Numbered from the stretch's first letter, positions 24,426 to 33,246 are shown. The stretch is 60,623 nt of DNA from Microbispora sp. ZYX-F-249 (GCF_039649665.1 NZ_JBDJAW010000044.1:1-60623), one strand, 5' to 3'. Notes: generated by a model from the letters alone, not told the origin. Translations and numbers: made by a program.

Positions 24426-24431
24426 CCCGCC

Positions 24432-24472
24432 GGTTCAGGGCGCGTCCTCCTCGCCGGCGGGTTCAGGGCGCG
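24432..24472. repeat. Direct repeat between MarR and response-regulator ends
   Basis: GGTTCAGGGCGCG occurs at 24432-24444 and 24460-24472, 28 bp apart, in the 50-bp convergent gap. Confidence 0.7.
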
Positions 24473-24475
24473 GAC

Positions 24476-25138
24476 TCATAGCCAGCCGGGTTTCACCAGG
24501 CCCGACTCGTATGCGATGACCACGAGCTGGGCCCGGTCGCGGGCGTGGAGCTTGGTCATCGTCCGGCTCACGTGGGTCTTGGCCGTCGCCGGGGACATGT
24601 AGAGCCTGGCGGCGATCTCGTCGTTCGTCATGCCGGTGCCCACGAGCGCGAGCACCTCCCGCTCCCGCTCGGTCAGCGCGTCGAGGCTGGTCGCGATGCC
24701 CGGCTCCTTGGCGCGGGCGACGTATTCCGCGATGAGCCTGCGCGTCACGCCGGGGGACAGCAGGGCGTCGCCGGAGGCCACCACCCGGACGGCCTGGATC
24801 AGCTCGGCCGGCTCGGTGTCCTTGACCAGGAAGCCGCTCGCGCCGCCGCGCAGGGCCTCGAAGACGTACTCGTCCAGCTCGAACGTCGTCAGCATGATGA
24901 TCTTGACGTCGGCGAGGGCGGGATCCTCGCCGACGCGGCGGGTGGCCGTCAGGCCGTCGGTGCCGGGCATGCGGATGTCCATCAGCACCACGTCGGGGCG
25001 CAGCTCCCGGGTGAGCCGGACGGCCTCCTCGCCGTCCCCGGCCTCGCCCACGACGGTCATGCCCTCCTGCGCGTCGAGCAGGGCCCGGAACCCGGCCCGT
25101 ACCAGCGCCTGGTCGTCGGCGAGCAGGACGCGTATCAA
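24476..25138 (-). CDS. NarL/LuxR-type response regulator
   Basis: A 220-residue regulator with a receiver domain (acidic pocket LLADDQ, phospho-acceptor D54 in VLMDIRMPG, Lys in LVKDTEP). A C-terminal LuxR helix-turn-helix follows (LTEREREVLALVGTGMTNDEIAARLYMSPATAKTHVSRTMTKL). The TTG start at 25138 overlaps the stop of the kinase gene (TTGA) and has GAAGGAG upstream, so the pair is translationally coupled. Target genes are unknown. Confidence 0.94.
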   Translation of the reverse strand: MIRVLLADDQALVRAGFRALLDAQEGMTVVGEAGDGEEAVRLTRELRPDVVLMDIRMPGTDGLTATRRVGEDPALADVKIIMLTTFELDEYVFEALRGGASGFLVKDTEPAELIQAVRVVASGDALLSPGVTRRLIAEYVARAKEPGIATSLDALTEREREVLALVGTGMTNDEIAARLYMSPATAKTHVSRTMTKLHARDRAQLVVIAYESGLVKPGWL

Positions 25139-26307
25139 TTCGGCTCCTTCTGTCCGTCGGATGAGGGGAGGGGGAGCGGGAGGTGGGCCTCCACCCGGAA
25201 GCCGCCGCCCGGCCGGGGTCCGGCCGTCAGCGACCCGCCGAGCGCGGCGGCCCGCTCCCGCATGCCGGGGATGCCGTTGCCGCCGCCCAGGCCCGTCTCG
25301 GCCCGCGCCGCGCCCGCGCCGTCGTCCTCCACCGTCACGACCAGCTCCTCCGGCCCGTACGCGACGCGGACGGTCACCCGCGAACCGGGCGCGTGGCGTG
25401 ACACGTTCGTCAGCGACTCCTGGACGATCCGGTAGCCGGCCCGGTCGACGCTCGCGGGCAGCGGGCGCTCCCGCCCGGCGACCTCCAGCGTCACCGGCAG
25501 GCCGCTGCGCCCGGTCAGGTCGGCCAGGTGGGCCATCCCGGCGGTGGGAGAGCGCGGCGCGCCGTCCCTGAGCAGGTCGAGCACGCCGCGCATCTCGGTC
25601 AGCACGTCCTTGGACGCCTGCTTGATCGTGCTCAGCGCGGTGCGGGCCTGCTCGGGGTGGTCGTCCAGCAGGTGCAGCGCGGTGGACGCCTGGACGTGGA
25701 TCAGCGAGATGTTGTGGGCGAGCACGTCGTGCAGCTCCTGGGCCATCGTCAGTCGTTCCTCGCTCGCCTGCCGCCTGGCCTCCTCCCGCTCGACCCGCTC
25801 ACGTTCGGCGAGGCGCTCGCGGCGCACGCGGTAGAACTCCGCGACGGTCAGCGTGAGCAGCAGGTACGCCGCGACGGCGGTGTGGTGGAAGAGGCTCGCC
25901 CGGTGGGGGATGAGCCAGGTGGCATAGGCGACCACGAACAGGAAGAACGCCGCCGACGACAGCCACGCCGCGCGGCGGTGCCCGGACAGGACCGCGTTGA
26001 AGATCACGATGACCGGGCTGAGGAACACGGGCCCGTACGCGTAATTGAACAGCATGTAGACCGAGGTCGCCGTCAGCGTGACGGCCAGCGCGGCGACCGG
26101 GTGCCGGCGGCGCAGCGCGATCGCGAACGCCCCGACCAGCAGCAGCGTGTAGCCCCACCAGGTCAGCGGCACCCGCCCGAGGTCGGGATTGCGCAGCTGC
26201 CAGTATTGGGCGCCCATCGACAGGAACACCTCGACGATCCCGACGATGACCGGCAGGACGGGATCGATGCGGTGATACAACGCGGAACCGGGGCGCACAC
26301 CCCGCAC
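25135..26307 (-). CDS. NarL-system sensor histidine kinase
   Basis: A 390-residue membrane kinase. Four or five transmembrane helices fill residues about 15-155, then a coiled segment. The HisKA_3 dimerisation helix contains the phosphorylated His in MAQELHDVLAHNISLIHVQAS. The ATPase domain has an N box (IVQESLTNVSRHAPG), VEDDGAG, and GGNGIPGMRERAAALGG. With no large extracellular domain it may sense the membrane itself. The start (GTG at 26307) is only the longest option and has no clear ribosome site. Confidence 0.92.
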   Translation of the reverse strand: MRGVRPGSALYHRIDPVLPVIVGIVEVFLSMGAQYWQLRNPDLGRVPLTWWGYTLLLVGAFAIALRRRHPVAALAVTLTATSVYMLFNYAYGPVFLSPVIVIFNAVLSGHRRAAWLSSAAFFLFVVAYATWLIPHRASLFHHTAVAAYLLLTLTVAEFYRVRRERLAERERVEREEARRQASEERLTMAQELHDVLAHNISLIHVQASTALHLLDDHPEQARTALSTIKQASKDVLTEMRGVLDLLRDGAPRSPTAGMAHLADLTGRSGLPVTLEVAGRERPLPASVDRAGYRIVQESLTNVSRHAPGSRVTVRVAYGPEELVVTVEDDGAGAARAETGLGGGNGIPGMRERAAALGGSLTAGPRPGGGFRVEAHLPLPLPSSDGQKEPN

Positions 26308-26561
26308 GCTAGGCCATCGCCGCAGGCAGCCGCATCCGCCAGCCGCCGCAGTCCGCCGTACGCCGGAGGGAGTACGCCCCGCTCACCGCTCCGGCGGCGT
26401 GAGGCGGTCGCACGGCCCCTCCGTCGCCCCGCTCCCTCTCCAGCCCCGTTCCTCGGGCTCGCCCGGCAGTCGCCGGACGTCCAAATGCGGACAATTTCGC
26501 AGCGCTTCGTACGGACCTGAGTCATGCTGGAGTGATCGCGCGTGTGGTGGAGGTGCCGGGT

Positions 26562-28358
26562 ATGAGGAGCGTCGTCGTCACTTCGCTGGGACTGGTCACG
26601 CTGGCGGGCCTCCTCGCCCCGCCCGCCCGGGCGGGCGTGCATCCTCCGCCTCCGCAGGAGGTCAAGCGGCCGGTCGCGGAGGGGTACGGCGGGGCCGTGG
26701 CGACCGTGGACCTGGACGCGAGCAAGGCCGCGCTCACGGTGCTGCGCCAGGGCGGCAACGCGATGGACGCGGCCGTGGCGGGGGCGGCGGCGCTCGGCGT
26801 GACCGAGCCCTACTCGGCCGGGCTCGCCGGGGGCGGCTTCATCGTCTACTACGACGCCCGCAGGCGGAAGGTGACCACGATCGACGGGCGGGAGACCGCC
26901 CCGCAGGCGATGACCTCGACGACGCTGGAGGGCATCCCGTTCGCGGAGGCCGTCACCAGCGGGCTGTCGGTCGGCGTGCCCGGCAGCGTCGCGCAGTGGG
27001 AGACGGCGCTGCGCGAGTACGGCACGATGTCGCTGCGGGAGGCGCTGCGCCCCGCGATCGACATCGCCGAGAAGGGCTTCGTCGTCGATCAGACGTTCTA
27101 CGACCAGACGCAGCAGAACGCCGAGCGGTTCGCCGACTTCACCTCGACCGCGTCGCTCTACCTGCCCGGCGGGCAGCCGCCGCGGGTCGGCTCGGTCTTC
27201 CGCAACCCCGACCTCGCGCGTACGTACCGCGAGCTGGGGATCCGCGGCCCGTCCTGGTTGTACGGCGGGGCGCTCGGCCAGGAGATCGTCGCCACGGTGA
27301 AGAAGCCGCCGGTACGCGAGGGCGCCACCCGGAACGTCCGGCCCGGGCTCATGGAGGTGTCCGACCTCACGGCCTACCGGGCGCTGGAACGGCCGCCCAC
27401 CAAGGTCACGTACAAGGGCCTCGACGTGTACGGCATGGCGCCGCCGTCGTCGGGCGGCTCGACCGTGGGGGAGGCGCTGAAGATCCTCGAGGCGCTGCCG
27501 AAGGTCGGCCTGCACGAATACCTGGAGGCCTCCCGGCTCGCCTTCGCCGACCGCAACGCCTACGTCGGCGACCCGGCGTACGTGGACGTGCCCCTCGGCG
27601 CGCTGCTGTCCGACGGGTTCGCCAAGGAGCGCGCCTGCCTGATCGGCCCGCGGGCGATGGCGCACCCCGCCGAGCCCGGGTCGCCCGACGGGTCCTACTC
27701 CTCGTGCGCGCAGGGGGATCCGGCAGCTCAGGGGGCTCCGGCGGCCTCGGCGCCCGAGGAGAAGAAGGAGGGGCCGGAGACCACCCACCTCGTGGTGACC
27801 GACCGGTGGGGCGACGTCGCGGCCTACAACATCACCATCGAGCAGACCGGCGGCAGCGGCATCGTGGTGCCGGGCCGGGGCATTCTGCTCAACAACGAGC
27901 TGACCGACTTCACCTTCGGCCCGGCGCCGGGCGACCCGAACCTGCCCGCGCCCGGCAAGCGCCCGAGGTCGTCCATGGCCCCCACCATCGTGCTCAAGGA
28001 CGGCAGGCCGCTGCTCGCCGTCGGCTCGCCCGGCGGCGCGACGATCATCACGACCGTGCTGCAGATCCTGGTGAACCGGCTCGACTTCGGCATGTCGCTG
28101 CCGGACGCGGTGGCCGCGCCGCGGGCCTCCCAGCGCAACACCGAGGTGACCCAGGCCGAGCAGGCGTTCATCGACCGGTACGGCAAGAAGCTGGGCAAGC
28201 TGGGCCACACGTTCGCGGTGCCGACCACGCCGCCGGCCGGCGAGATCGGCGCGGCGACCGGCCTGGAGTTCCTCAGGAACGGCCGGGTGCAGGCCGTCGC
28301 CGAGCCGGCCTTCCGGCGTGGCGGGGGCAGCGCCCTCGTGGTCAGCACACGTCGCTGA
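26562..28358 (+). CDS. ggt: Gamma-glutamyltransferase
   Basis: A 598-residue exported proenzyme. The N-terminus is a signal peptide (VVVTSLGLVTLAGLLAPPARA). The large subunit carries NAMDAAVAGAAALGVTEPYSAGLAGGGFIVYYD and the substrate Arg in DGRETAP. Autocleavage occurs before nucleophile T407 in ETTHLVV. The small subunit has NNELTDF and SSMAPTIV and GSPGGATIIT. It transfers or hydrolyses gamma-glutamyl groups of glutathione or peptides outside the membrane. An Ala/Pro-rich stretch precedes the cleavage site. I chose the ATG at 26562 (GGAGG upstream) over a GTG at 26532. Confidence 0.95.
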   Translation: MRSVVVTSLGLVTLAGLLAPPARAGVHPPPPQEVKRPVAEGYGGAVATVDLDASKAALTVLRQGGNAMDAAVAGAAALGVTEPYSAGLAGGGFIVYYDARRRKVTTIDGRETAPQAMTSTTLEGIPFAEAVTSGLSVGVPGSVAQWETALREYGTMSLREALRPAIDIAEKGFVVDQTFYDQTQQNAERFADFTSTASLYLPGGQPPRVGSVFRNPDLARTYRELGIRGPSWLYGGALGQEIVATVKKPPVREGATRNVRPGLMEVSDLTAYRALERPPTKVTYKGLDVYGMAPPSSGGSTVGEALKILEALPKVGLHEYLEASRLAFADRNAYVGDPAYVDVPLGALLSDGFAKERACLIGPRAMAHPAEPGSPDGSYSSCAQGDPAAQGAPAASAPEEKKEGPETTHLVVTDRWGDVAAYNITIEQTGGSGIVVPGRGILLNNELTDFTFGPAPGDPNLPAPGKRPRSSMAPTIVLKDGRPLLAVGSPGGATIITTVLQILVNRLDFGMSLPDAVAAPRASQRNTEVTQAEQAFIDRYGKKLGKLGHTFAVPTTPPAGEIGAATGLEFLRNGRVQAVAEPAFRRGGGSALVVSTRR

Positions 28359-28363
28359 TCCGG

Positions 28364-29839
28364 TCAGCCCGCGTCGCCGGTCCGGGCGCCGATGAGCTCG
28401 TAGGCCTCCGGCTTCACCTTCCGGGTCCGTGCCCAGTATTCGAAGGTGAAGCCGGGCCAGAGCGTCCGGTTCTTGCCGTGCTCGTCCAGATACCAGCTCA
28501 CGCAGCCGCCCTCGCTCCACACCAGCCGGTCGAGCCGCCGCTGCAGGCGGTCGTTGTAGGCCCGCTGCGCCGACGGCCGTACGTCCAGGGCCCTCGCCTT
28601 GGTTCTGGACAGCAGCCGCAGGCAGTCCAGGACGTACCGGACCTGCGATTCGATCATGAAGACGACCGAGGTGTGCCCGAGCCCGGTGTTGGGGCCGAGC
28701 AGGAAGAACAGGTTGGGAAAGCCCGCGGTGGTGACGCCGTGGTAGGCCTCGATGCCGTCGCGCCACGCGTCCTGGAGCTTGACGCCGTTCCTGCCGACGA
28801 TGCGCTGCTCGTTGAGGGAGTCGACCACGCGGAAGCCCGTGCCGTAGACGATCACGTCCACCTCGTGCTCGCGCCCCGCCGCGTCCACGACCGACCGCTC
28901 CCTGATCTCGGTGACCCGGTCGGTGACCAGCTCGACGTTGTCCCTGGTCAGCGCGGGATAGTAGTCGTTGGACAGCAGGATGCGCTTGCAGCCGATGGTG
29001 TAGTCGGGCGTCAGCTTCGCGCGCAGCCCGGGGTCGGGCACCTGCCGGGCCAGGTGCCGCTCGGCCATCGCCTGGTGGACCTTCATCAGCCGGGGGTCGA
29101 TCGTGAAGCCCACGGCCCGGGTCTCCAGCAGCCAGTAGACGGCGTCGCGCACCAGACGGGCGCCGACCGGCGTCTCCATGGCCCGCTTCAGCCGCCCCTC
29201 GATCGGCAGGTCCGGCTTCGGCTGGATCCACGGAGGGGTGCGCTGGAACACGGTGAGCCGGCTCGCCTGCTCGGCGACGACCGGGACGAACTGGACCGCC
29301 GACGCGCCGGTGCCGACGACCGCGACGCGCTTGCCGGTCAGGTCCGTGGAGTGGTCCCACTGGGCGGAGTGGAACGCCGTGCCGGTGAAGCGCTCGCGGC
29401 CGGGGATCTCGGGGAACGACGGCACGTGCAGGGCGCCGATGCCGGACACGACGGCGTGGGTCTCGAACGTCTCCCCGTCGCCGGTCGACACGCGCCACAG
29501 GGCCCGCTCGTCGTCGTACTCCAGCCCGCAGACCTCCGTGTCGAACCGCAGGTGGGGCTCCACGCCGTACTTGCGGGCGCAGGCCCGCATGTAGTCCCAG
29601 ATCTCCTCCTGGGGGGAGAACAACCGCGACCAGCCGGGGTTGAGCTCGAACGAGAACGAGTACAGCGGCGAGGGGACGTCGCAGGCGCAGCCGGGGTAGG
29701 TGTTGTCCCGCCAGGTGCCGCCGAGCTCACCGGCCTTCTCCAGGACCACGAAGTCGTGGTAGCCGGCCTCCTTGAGCTTGATGGCCATGCAGAGCCCGGC
29801 GAACCCGGAACCGATGATCGTGACGCCCGGACTGGGCAT
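28364..29839 (-). CDS. Flavin-containing monooxygenase, Baeyer-Villiger type
   Basis: A 491-residue FAD/NADPH enzyme. FAD site GSGFAG is at residues 10-15 and GGTWRDNTYPGCACDVPS at 40-57. The BVMO fingerprint F-x-G-x3-H-x3-W is exact at residues 151-161, and the NADPH Rossmann site VVGTGASA is at about 174-181. Such enzymes insert oxygen beside ketones or oxidise S and N atoms. It is convergent with ggt, 5 bp apart. GGGAGGA precedes the ATG. A perfect palindrome directly upstream implies control by a dimeric repressor not encoded beside it. Confidence 0.93.
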   Translation of the reverse strand: MPSPGVTIIGSGFAGLCMAIKLKEAGYHDFVVLEKAGELGGTWRDNTYPGCACDVPSPLYSFSFELNPGWSRLFSPQEEIWDYMRACARKYGVEPHLRFDTEVCGLEYDDERALWRVSTGDGETFETHAVVSGIGALHVPSFPEIPGRERFTGTAFHSAQWDHSTDLTGKRVAVVGTGASAVQFVPVVAEQASRLTVFQRTPPWIQPKPDLPIEGRLKRAMETPVGARLVRDAVYWLLETRAVGFTIDPRLMKVHQAMAERHLARQVPDPGLRAKLTPDYTIGCKRILLSNDYYPALTRDNVELVTDRVTEIRERSVVDAAGREHEVDVIVYGTGFRVVDSLNEQRIVGRNGVKLQDAWRDGIEAYHGVTTAGFPNLFFLLGPNTGLGHTSVVFMIESQVRYVLDCLRLLSRTKARALDVRPSAQRAYNDRLQRRLDRLVWSEGGCVSWYLDEHGKNRTLWPGFTFEYWARTRKVKPEAYELIGARTGDAG

Positions 29840-29854
29840 GCGTCCTCCCCGCCC

Positions 29855-29874
29855 TATTGGAACATCGTCCAATA
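29855..29874. promoter_or_regulatory. Perfect palindrome upstream of the monooxygenase
   Basis: TATTGGA-ACATCG-TCCAATA has exact 7-bp arms and lies 15 bp before the start codon, overlapping the ribosome-site region. It is AT-rich against its surroundings and looks like a TetR-type operator. The rest of the 260-bp gap shows nothing clear. Confidence 0.6.
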
Positions 29875-30057
29875 TATTCGCGTCCGTACGCCGGGGTCCA
29901 GCGGCGCCGTCCCGGGCGCAGCCCCCGCACAATCCGGCAGCGCGGTCCGGCAGCGCGATCCGTTGTGGAGGCGTTCGCGGCTCTCCGTCACCTTATGTGG
30001 TACCAGTCCGTTTTCGGGCCGGCGGTACGCCTGAACGGGCCGCGCGGGGCATGACAA

Positions 30058-30087
30058 AGCCGCCGACGGGCGCGGTCGTCGGCGGCT
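30058..30087 (-). terminator. Terminator of the small membrane-protein gene
   Basis: A perfect 10-bp stem (AGCCGCCGAC / GTCGGCGGCT) with a 10-nt loop is followed on the minus strand by TTTGTC, 12 bp after the stop of the gene at 30100-30273. Confidence 0.75.
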
Positions 30088-30099
30088 GGTACAGGTATG

Positions 30100-30273
30100 T
30101 CAGCGAACCAGGAGGTAGGCCACCACAGCGAGGATCACGACGAGCGCCGCGCCGACGGCGATCCAAATCGGCAGGCGGGACGGCTGCTCGTTGGACGCCG
30201 CCGAGTCCTGCTGCTGCGCGAAGGCACGGAAAGCCTGGGTGTTTCCGGCCGGGTCGATCTGAGGGTCGGACAT
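30100..30273 (-). CDS. Small single-pass membrane protein
   Basis: A 57-residue protein with a polar N-terminal half (Gln/Ala-rich, FRAFAQQQDSAASNEQPS) and one C-terminal transmembrane helix (IWIAVGAALVVILAVVAYLL) ending in a single Arg. It is tail-anchored in appearance. It is followed by a strong terminator. Similar tiny proteins are common in actinomycetes, but I know no function. It is divergent from SURF1. Confidence 0.7.
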   Translation of the reverse strand: MSDPQIDPAGNTQAFRAFAQQQDSAASNEQPSRLPIWIAVGAALVVILAVVAYLLVR

Positions 30274-30424
30274 GGCCAAGACTCTAGCGACACACGGTGT
30301 GCCACGGCTGTGATTTGTCGGATTTTGCCCTCCGGTGGCGCTTGACTTGGGGCTCCTGCTCGCCGTCGCCCGTGACACCGGCGCGGATACCGGACCGGTA
30401 CGGCCGGCGGATAGCGTTGTATGC

Positions 30425-31228
30425 ATGCTCCGCACCCTCCTGGCTCCCCGGCTGGTGGCCCTGCACCTGCTGGTCATCGGGGTGCTCGTGTCCTTCACCT
30501 TCCTCGGCCGCTGGCAACTCGGCGTCTTCGAGGCGTCGGGCGCCCCACGGCGGGCCCCCGACCCGGCGCCCGTCGCCGTCACCGAGCTGACCCAGGTGGG
30601 CCGGCACGTCAGCGGTGCCGCGATCAGCCGCAAAGTGACCGCCACGGGGACCTACGACGCCGCGGACCAGCTGCTGGTGGCCGATCGGGTCGCCGACGTC
30701 GACGCCCCCGGCGGCAGGGCGGCCCGGGGGAGCGGGTTCTGGCTGCTCACCCCGCTGCGGCTCGCGGACGGCACGGTCGTCCCCGTCGTACGCGGCTGGG
30801 TCGCGGCGGCGGCCGACCCCGCCGCGGCCGTGCCCGAGGGCGCCGTCACGGTGACCGGGCGGCTGCGGCCTGCCGAGCAGACCGACGACGTGATGCGCAA
30901 CGGCAACCTGCCGCGCGGCCAGGTGGCGACCGTGTCGACGGCCGAGCTGATCAACCTGTGGCCGGACGCGCGGGTGCGGGACGGGTTCGTCGTCGTGACC
31001 GCCCAGGAGCCGCCGTCCCGCGCCACGCCGGTGGCCGTGTCCCCGCCGACCCAGGGCGGCGGCTTCACCTGGCGGAACCTGGCCTACGCCCTCCAGTGGT
31101 GGATCTTCGCGCTGTTCGCCGTGTACATGTGGTTCCACTTCGTCCGCGACGCCCTGCGCGGGCGGCGGAATCGGGAGGAGCGCCGGGAGCCGGAGGCCGC
31201 CGAGCCCGCCGCGCATGTGGAGGCCTGA
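30425..31228 (+). CDS. SURF1-family protein
   Basis: A 267-residue membrane protein with the SURF1 layout: an N-terminal helix followed by LGRWQLGVFEA, a large external domain with GTYDAADQLLVADR and GFWLLTPLRLADGTVVPVVRGWV, and a C-terminal helix (YALQWWIFALFAVYMWFHFVRD). SURF1 assists cytochrome c oxidase assembly (haem a insertion into subunit I). The charged C-terminal tail is cytoplasmic. It is followed by a DUF3817 gene, a frequent actinobacterial neighbour. Confidence 0.93.
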   Translation: MLRTLLAPRLVALHLLVIGVLVSFTFLGRWQLGVFEASGAPRRAPDPAPVAVTELTQVGRHVSGAAISRKVTATGTYDAADQLLVADRVADVDAPGGRAARGSGFWLLTPLRLADGTVVPVVRGWVAAAADPAAAVPEGAVTVTGRLRPAEQTDDVMRNGNLPRGQVATVSTAELINLWPDARVRDGFVVVTAQEPPSRATPVAVSPPTQGGGFTWRNLAYALQWWIFALFAVYMWFHFVRDALRGRRNREERREPEAAEPAAHVEA

Positions 31229-31303
31229 CGGGCCCTGGAGCCCGGACCGCCGCCTCGCACGGATATCGTGTGGTGACCGTTTCCCCAGCACCCAGCAGAG
31301 GTA

Positions 31304-31624
31304 TTGATCGACGTGGAATCCGCGCTCAACTTCTACCGCGTCCTGGCCTACATCGTCGGCGTGATGCTGCTCGTGCTGTGTGCCGGAATGATCGTCAAGT
31401 ACGGCTTCGACAACGGCACGATGGTCGCGGTCGTCGGGCCGATCCACGGCTTCCTGTACATGGTCTACCTGGTGGCCGCGATCAACCTGGGCCTGATCAA
31501 GGCCCGTTGGCCGGTCGGCTACCTGCTGCTCGTGCTCGTCGCGGGCACGATCCCGTTCCTGTCGTTCGTCCTGGAGCGGAACGTCACCGAGCGGGTCCGC
31601 AGGAGGATCGCGACCGCCTCGTAA
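31304..31624 (+). CDS. DUF3817 integral membrane protein
   Basis: A 106-residue protein with three transmembrane helices (YIVGVMLLVLCAGMIV, GFLYMVYLVAAINL, VGYLLLVLVAGTIPFLSFVLE). It contains the family motif GPIHGFLYMVYL and a basic C-terminal tail. Function is unknown; it is commonly next to SURF1. The start may be the TTG at 31304 (AGAGG close upstream) or the GTG at 31313. Its stop codon is part of a tandem repeat. Confidence 0.88.
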   Translation: MIDVESALNFYRVLAYIVGVMLLVLCAGMIVKYGFDNGTMVAVVGPIHGFLYMVYLVAAINLGLIKARWPVGYLLLVLVAGTIPFLSFVLERNVTERVRRRIATAS

Positions 31625-31745
31625 GCACCGCCTCGTAAGCACAGCCTCGTGAGCACAGCCTCGTGTGCGTCGGCTCGTGAGCGCCGGCTCGTGAGCGCCG
31701 CCTCGTAAACGCCGCCCCGCTCGTGAGCGCCGGCCCGTGAACGCG
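31616..31745. repeat. 14-bp tandem repeat array, about nine units
   Basis: Units start at 31616, 31630, 31644, 31658, 31672, 31686, 31700, 31714 (18 bp) and 31732. The consensus is G(C/G)CTCGT(A/G)AGC(A/G)CC. The first unit contains the TAA stop of the DUF3817 gene, and later units keep TAA or TGA in the same register. Confidence 0.88.
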
Positions 31746-31748
31746 GCA

Positions 31749-31775
31749 GGCCGGGCGCCGTGACGGCGCCCGGCC
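31749..31775. terminator. 12-bp hairpin after the repeat array
   Basis: GGCCGGGCGCCG and CGGCGCCCGGCC pair perfectly around a 3-nt loop. A further AT-richer inverted element (CTGTTC-AATG-GAACAG-G-CTGTTC, 31837-31859) sits at the end of the next, oppositely oriented gene. Confidence 0.6.
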
Positions 31776-31857
31776 GGGAATGCGCGCGAGCTCTGGAACA
31801 GGCCGCTCAGCGGAACCGGCGGATCAAGGGAGCGGACTGTTCAATGGAACAGGCTGT

Positions 31858-32052
31858 TCAGCCGCCGATCTGGCGCCGGCGAATGCGCCGCAGCCGCGCC
31901 CGCTGCGACTCGTCCAGCATGAAGTAGGCGACGATCGGCGCTCCCAGCGCGCCGATCGCGATCAGCCAGGCCAGGAGCGTCGGCAGCGGAAGGATGAAGA
32001 CCAGCACGGCCACCACCGCCGCGCCCACGTAGTACTTGCCCAGTGGCGACAT
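31858..32052 (-). CDS. Small two-helix membrane protein
   Basis: A 64-residue protein with two transmembrane helices (YVGAAVVAVLVFILPLPTLL and WLIAIGALGAPIVAYFML) and a strongly basic tail (RARLRRIRRRQ) facing the cytoplasm. The ATG has AAAGG upstream. I do not recognise a function. It lies opposite a 600-bp gap rich in repeats. Confidence 0.68.
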   Translation of the reverse strand: MSPLGKYYVGAAVVAVLVFILPLPTLLAWLIAIGALGAPIVAYFMLDESQRARLRRIRRRQIGG

Positions 32053-32412
32053 CGTCAGGCCTTTCGTGTCGGGTCCGGCGCGGGGCGTCGTCCCGCGTCG
32101 CTGGGAGAACGTCCGAGGTCCGAGCCGAGTTCCATGCCGAGTTCCGGCGGACGGCCGGGGGAGGAGACGCACGGCTCCGGCTCCGGCTTCGCCGTCCGTC
32201 GAACGACGCCTTCGGCGAGGCGTGCCGCGTGGTGGGTTCGGGGCCGTGCCTGGGCATCGGCCCCGGCGAGGGCCAGCCGACGAGGCGACCAGGCCGCGGC
32301 GCGGCGGCCCCCGGGGAGGACTGGTCGTCCCCGGCCCGGCTCCGCGGCGTCGCGTCCGGCGCGGGCCGGTGCCGGGCGTGCGGCTCGGACCCCGGCCCGC
32401 GCACTCACGTGG

Positions 32413-32640
32413 GCCGGGGTTGCGATGCCGCGGGCGCGGACCCCGGCTGCGGCGGAAGCCCGGCCCGGGGCGTTCGCTCTTCAGGTCGAGCCGGGGTTGC
32501 GATGCCGCGGACCCCGGCTGCCGCCGCTCCGCGGCTACTGCGGCGGAAGCCCGGCCCGGGGCGTTCGCTCTTCAGGTCGAGTCGGGATTCCGATGCCGCG
32601 GACCCCGGCTGCGGCGGCTCCGCCGCGACCCCTGCGGCGG
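32413..32640. repeat. Long imperfect direct repeats in a 600-bp gene-free gap
   Basis: Three GC-rich units start at 32413 (77 bp), 32490 (91 bp) and 32581 (60 bp). Each begins G(C/T)CGGG(G/A)TT and GATGCCGCGG, and the first two end in a shared GCGTTCGCTCTTCAGGTCGA. Within each are inverted CCGGGG/CCCCGG elements able to fold. The preceding part of the gap, 32053-32412, shows no credible gene; the open frames there lack ribosome sites and family resemblance. Confidence 0.8.
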
Positions 32641-32652
32641 AACGCCGGTGGC

Positions 32653-33246
32653 TCAGCCCTCGCCGGACTCCTGCTTGCCCATCGCCTTGCGGATCAGATC
32701 GCGGGCACGATCCATGATCGCGATCGGCGTTCCCATCAGGATGTTCTCGGTCGCCGACTCGACCCCGGGGTGCGGATGCGTGGGCGCCATCGCCTCGGCG
32801 GCCTTGACACCCACGGCCATGGCCCTGCGCTCGGTCTCGGACGTGCTCGCTTTGAGCTCGGAGAACTCGTAGCGCTCCTCGGCGGCGGCGTGGGCGAACA
32901 CGGCGGCCCGCAGCCTCTCGAGCTCCCGGGAGAACTCCGCCGTCGTCACGTCCATGTCGTCGAGGCGGCTGAGCAGTTCCTTCGCCTCTTCCTCCTCCTG
33001 CAGACGGTTGTCCACGATCGTGTCGCCGCCGACCAGCTTGTGCCGCGCGTAGGGGTGGACGATCTCCTCCTCCGCCGTCTCGTGAACGGCGAGCAGGCGG
33101 ACGAGGCGGCTGAAGGCCTCCTTGCGCTCCTCCCCCTGGCATCTGTCGACCTCGTCGAACAGCTCCCGGATGAGAGCGTGCTGGTGCGTCAGGAGTTCGA
33201 TCACGTCGTTCTCCCGCATGGTCTCCGGCCTTGACTGGCGGTCCAT
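32653..33246 (-). CDS. Hemerythrin-like HHE domain protein
   Basis: A 197-residue cytoplasmic protein. Residues about 10-140 form a four-helix HHE bundle with candidate di-iron ligands in LLTHQHALIRELFDEV, VHETAEEEIVHPYAR and FAHAAAEERYEF. Members bind oxygen, nitric oxide or iron in stress responses. The C-terminal 55 residues are a separate helical tail (RDLIRKAMGKQ). GGAGG lies 6 nt before the ATG at 33246; a longer frame exists but has no better start. Confidence 0.88.
   Translation of the reverse strand: MDRQSRPETMRENDVIELLTHQHALIRELFDEVDRCQGEERKEAFSRLVRLLAVHETAEEEIVHPYARHKLVGGDTIVDNRLQEEEEAKELLSRLDDMDVTTAEFSRELERLRAAVFAHAAAEERYEFSELKASTSETERRAMAVGVKAAEAMAPTHPHPGVESATENILMGTPIAIMDRARDLIRKAMGKQESGEG

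Noticed and set aside
26562..29839. Glutathione-linked detoxification cluster of ggt and the monooxygenase
   Set aside because: The genes converge and share no control region, so adjacency alone does not support a joint pathway.
26163..30034. Open frames above 1100 codons on both strands across ggt and the monooxygenase
   Set aside because: They are by-products of G/C-rich third positions. They are Arg/Gly/His-rich, show no domain, and lie antisense or out of frame to genes with complete active-site motifs.
31616..31745. Possible CRISPR array
   Set aside because: Units are 14 bp and directly adjacent with no unique spacers and no cas genes nearby.
32405..33142. Plus- and minus-strand frames in and beside the repeat-filled gap
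   Set aside because: They read Arg/Gly/Pro-rich repeat-derived text, and the part past 32653 overlaps the hemerythrin gene in another frame.
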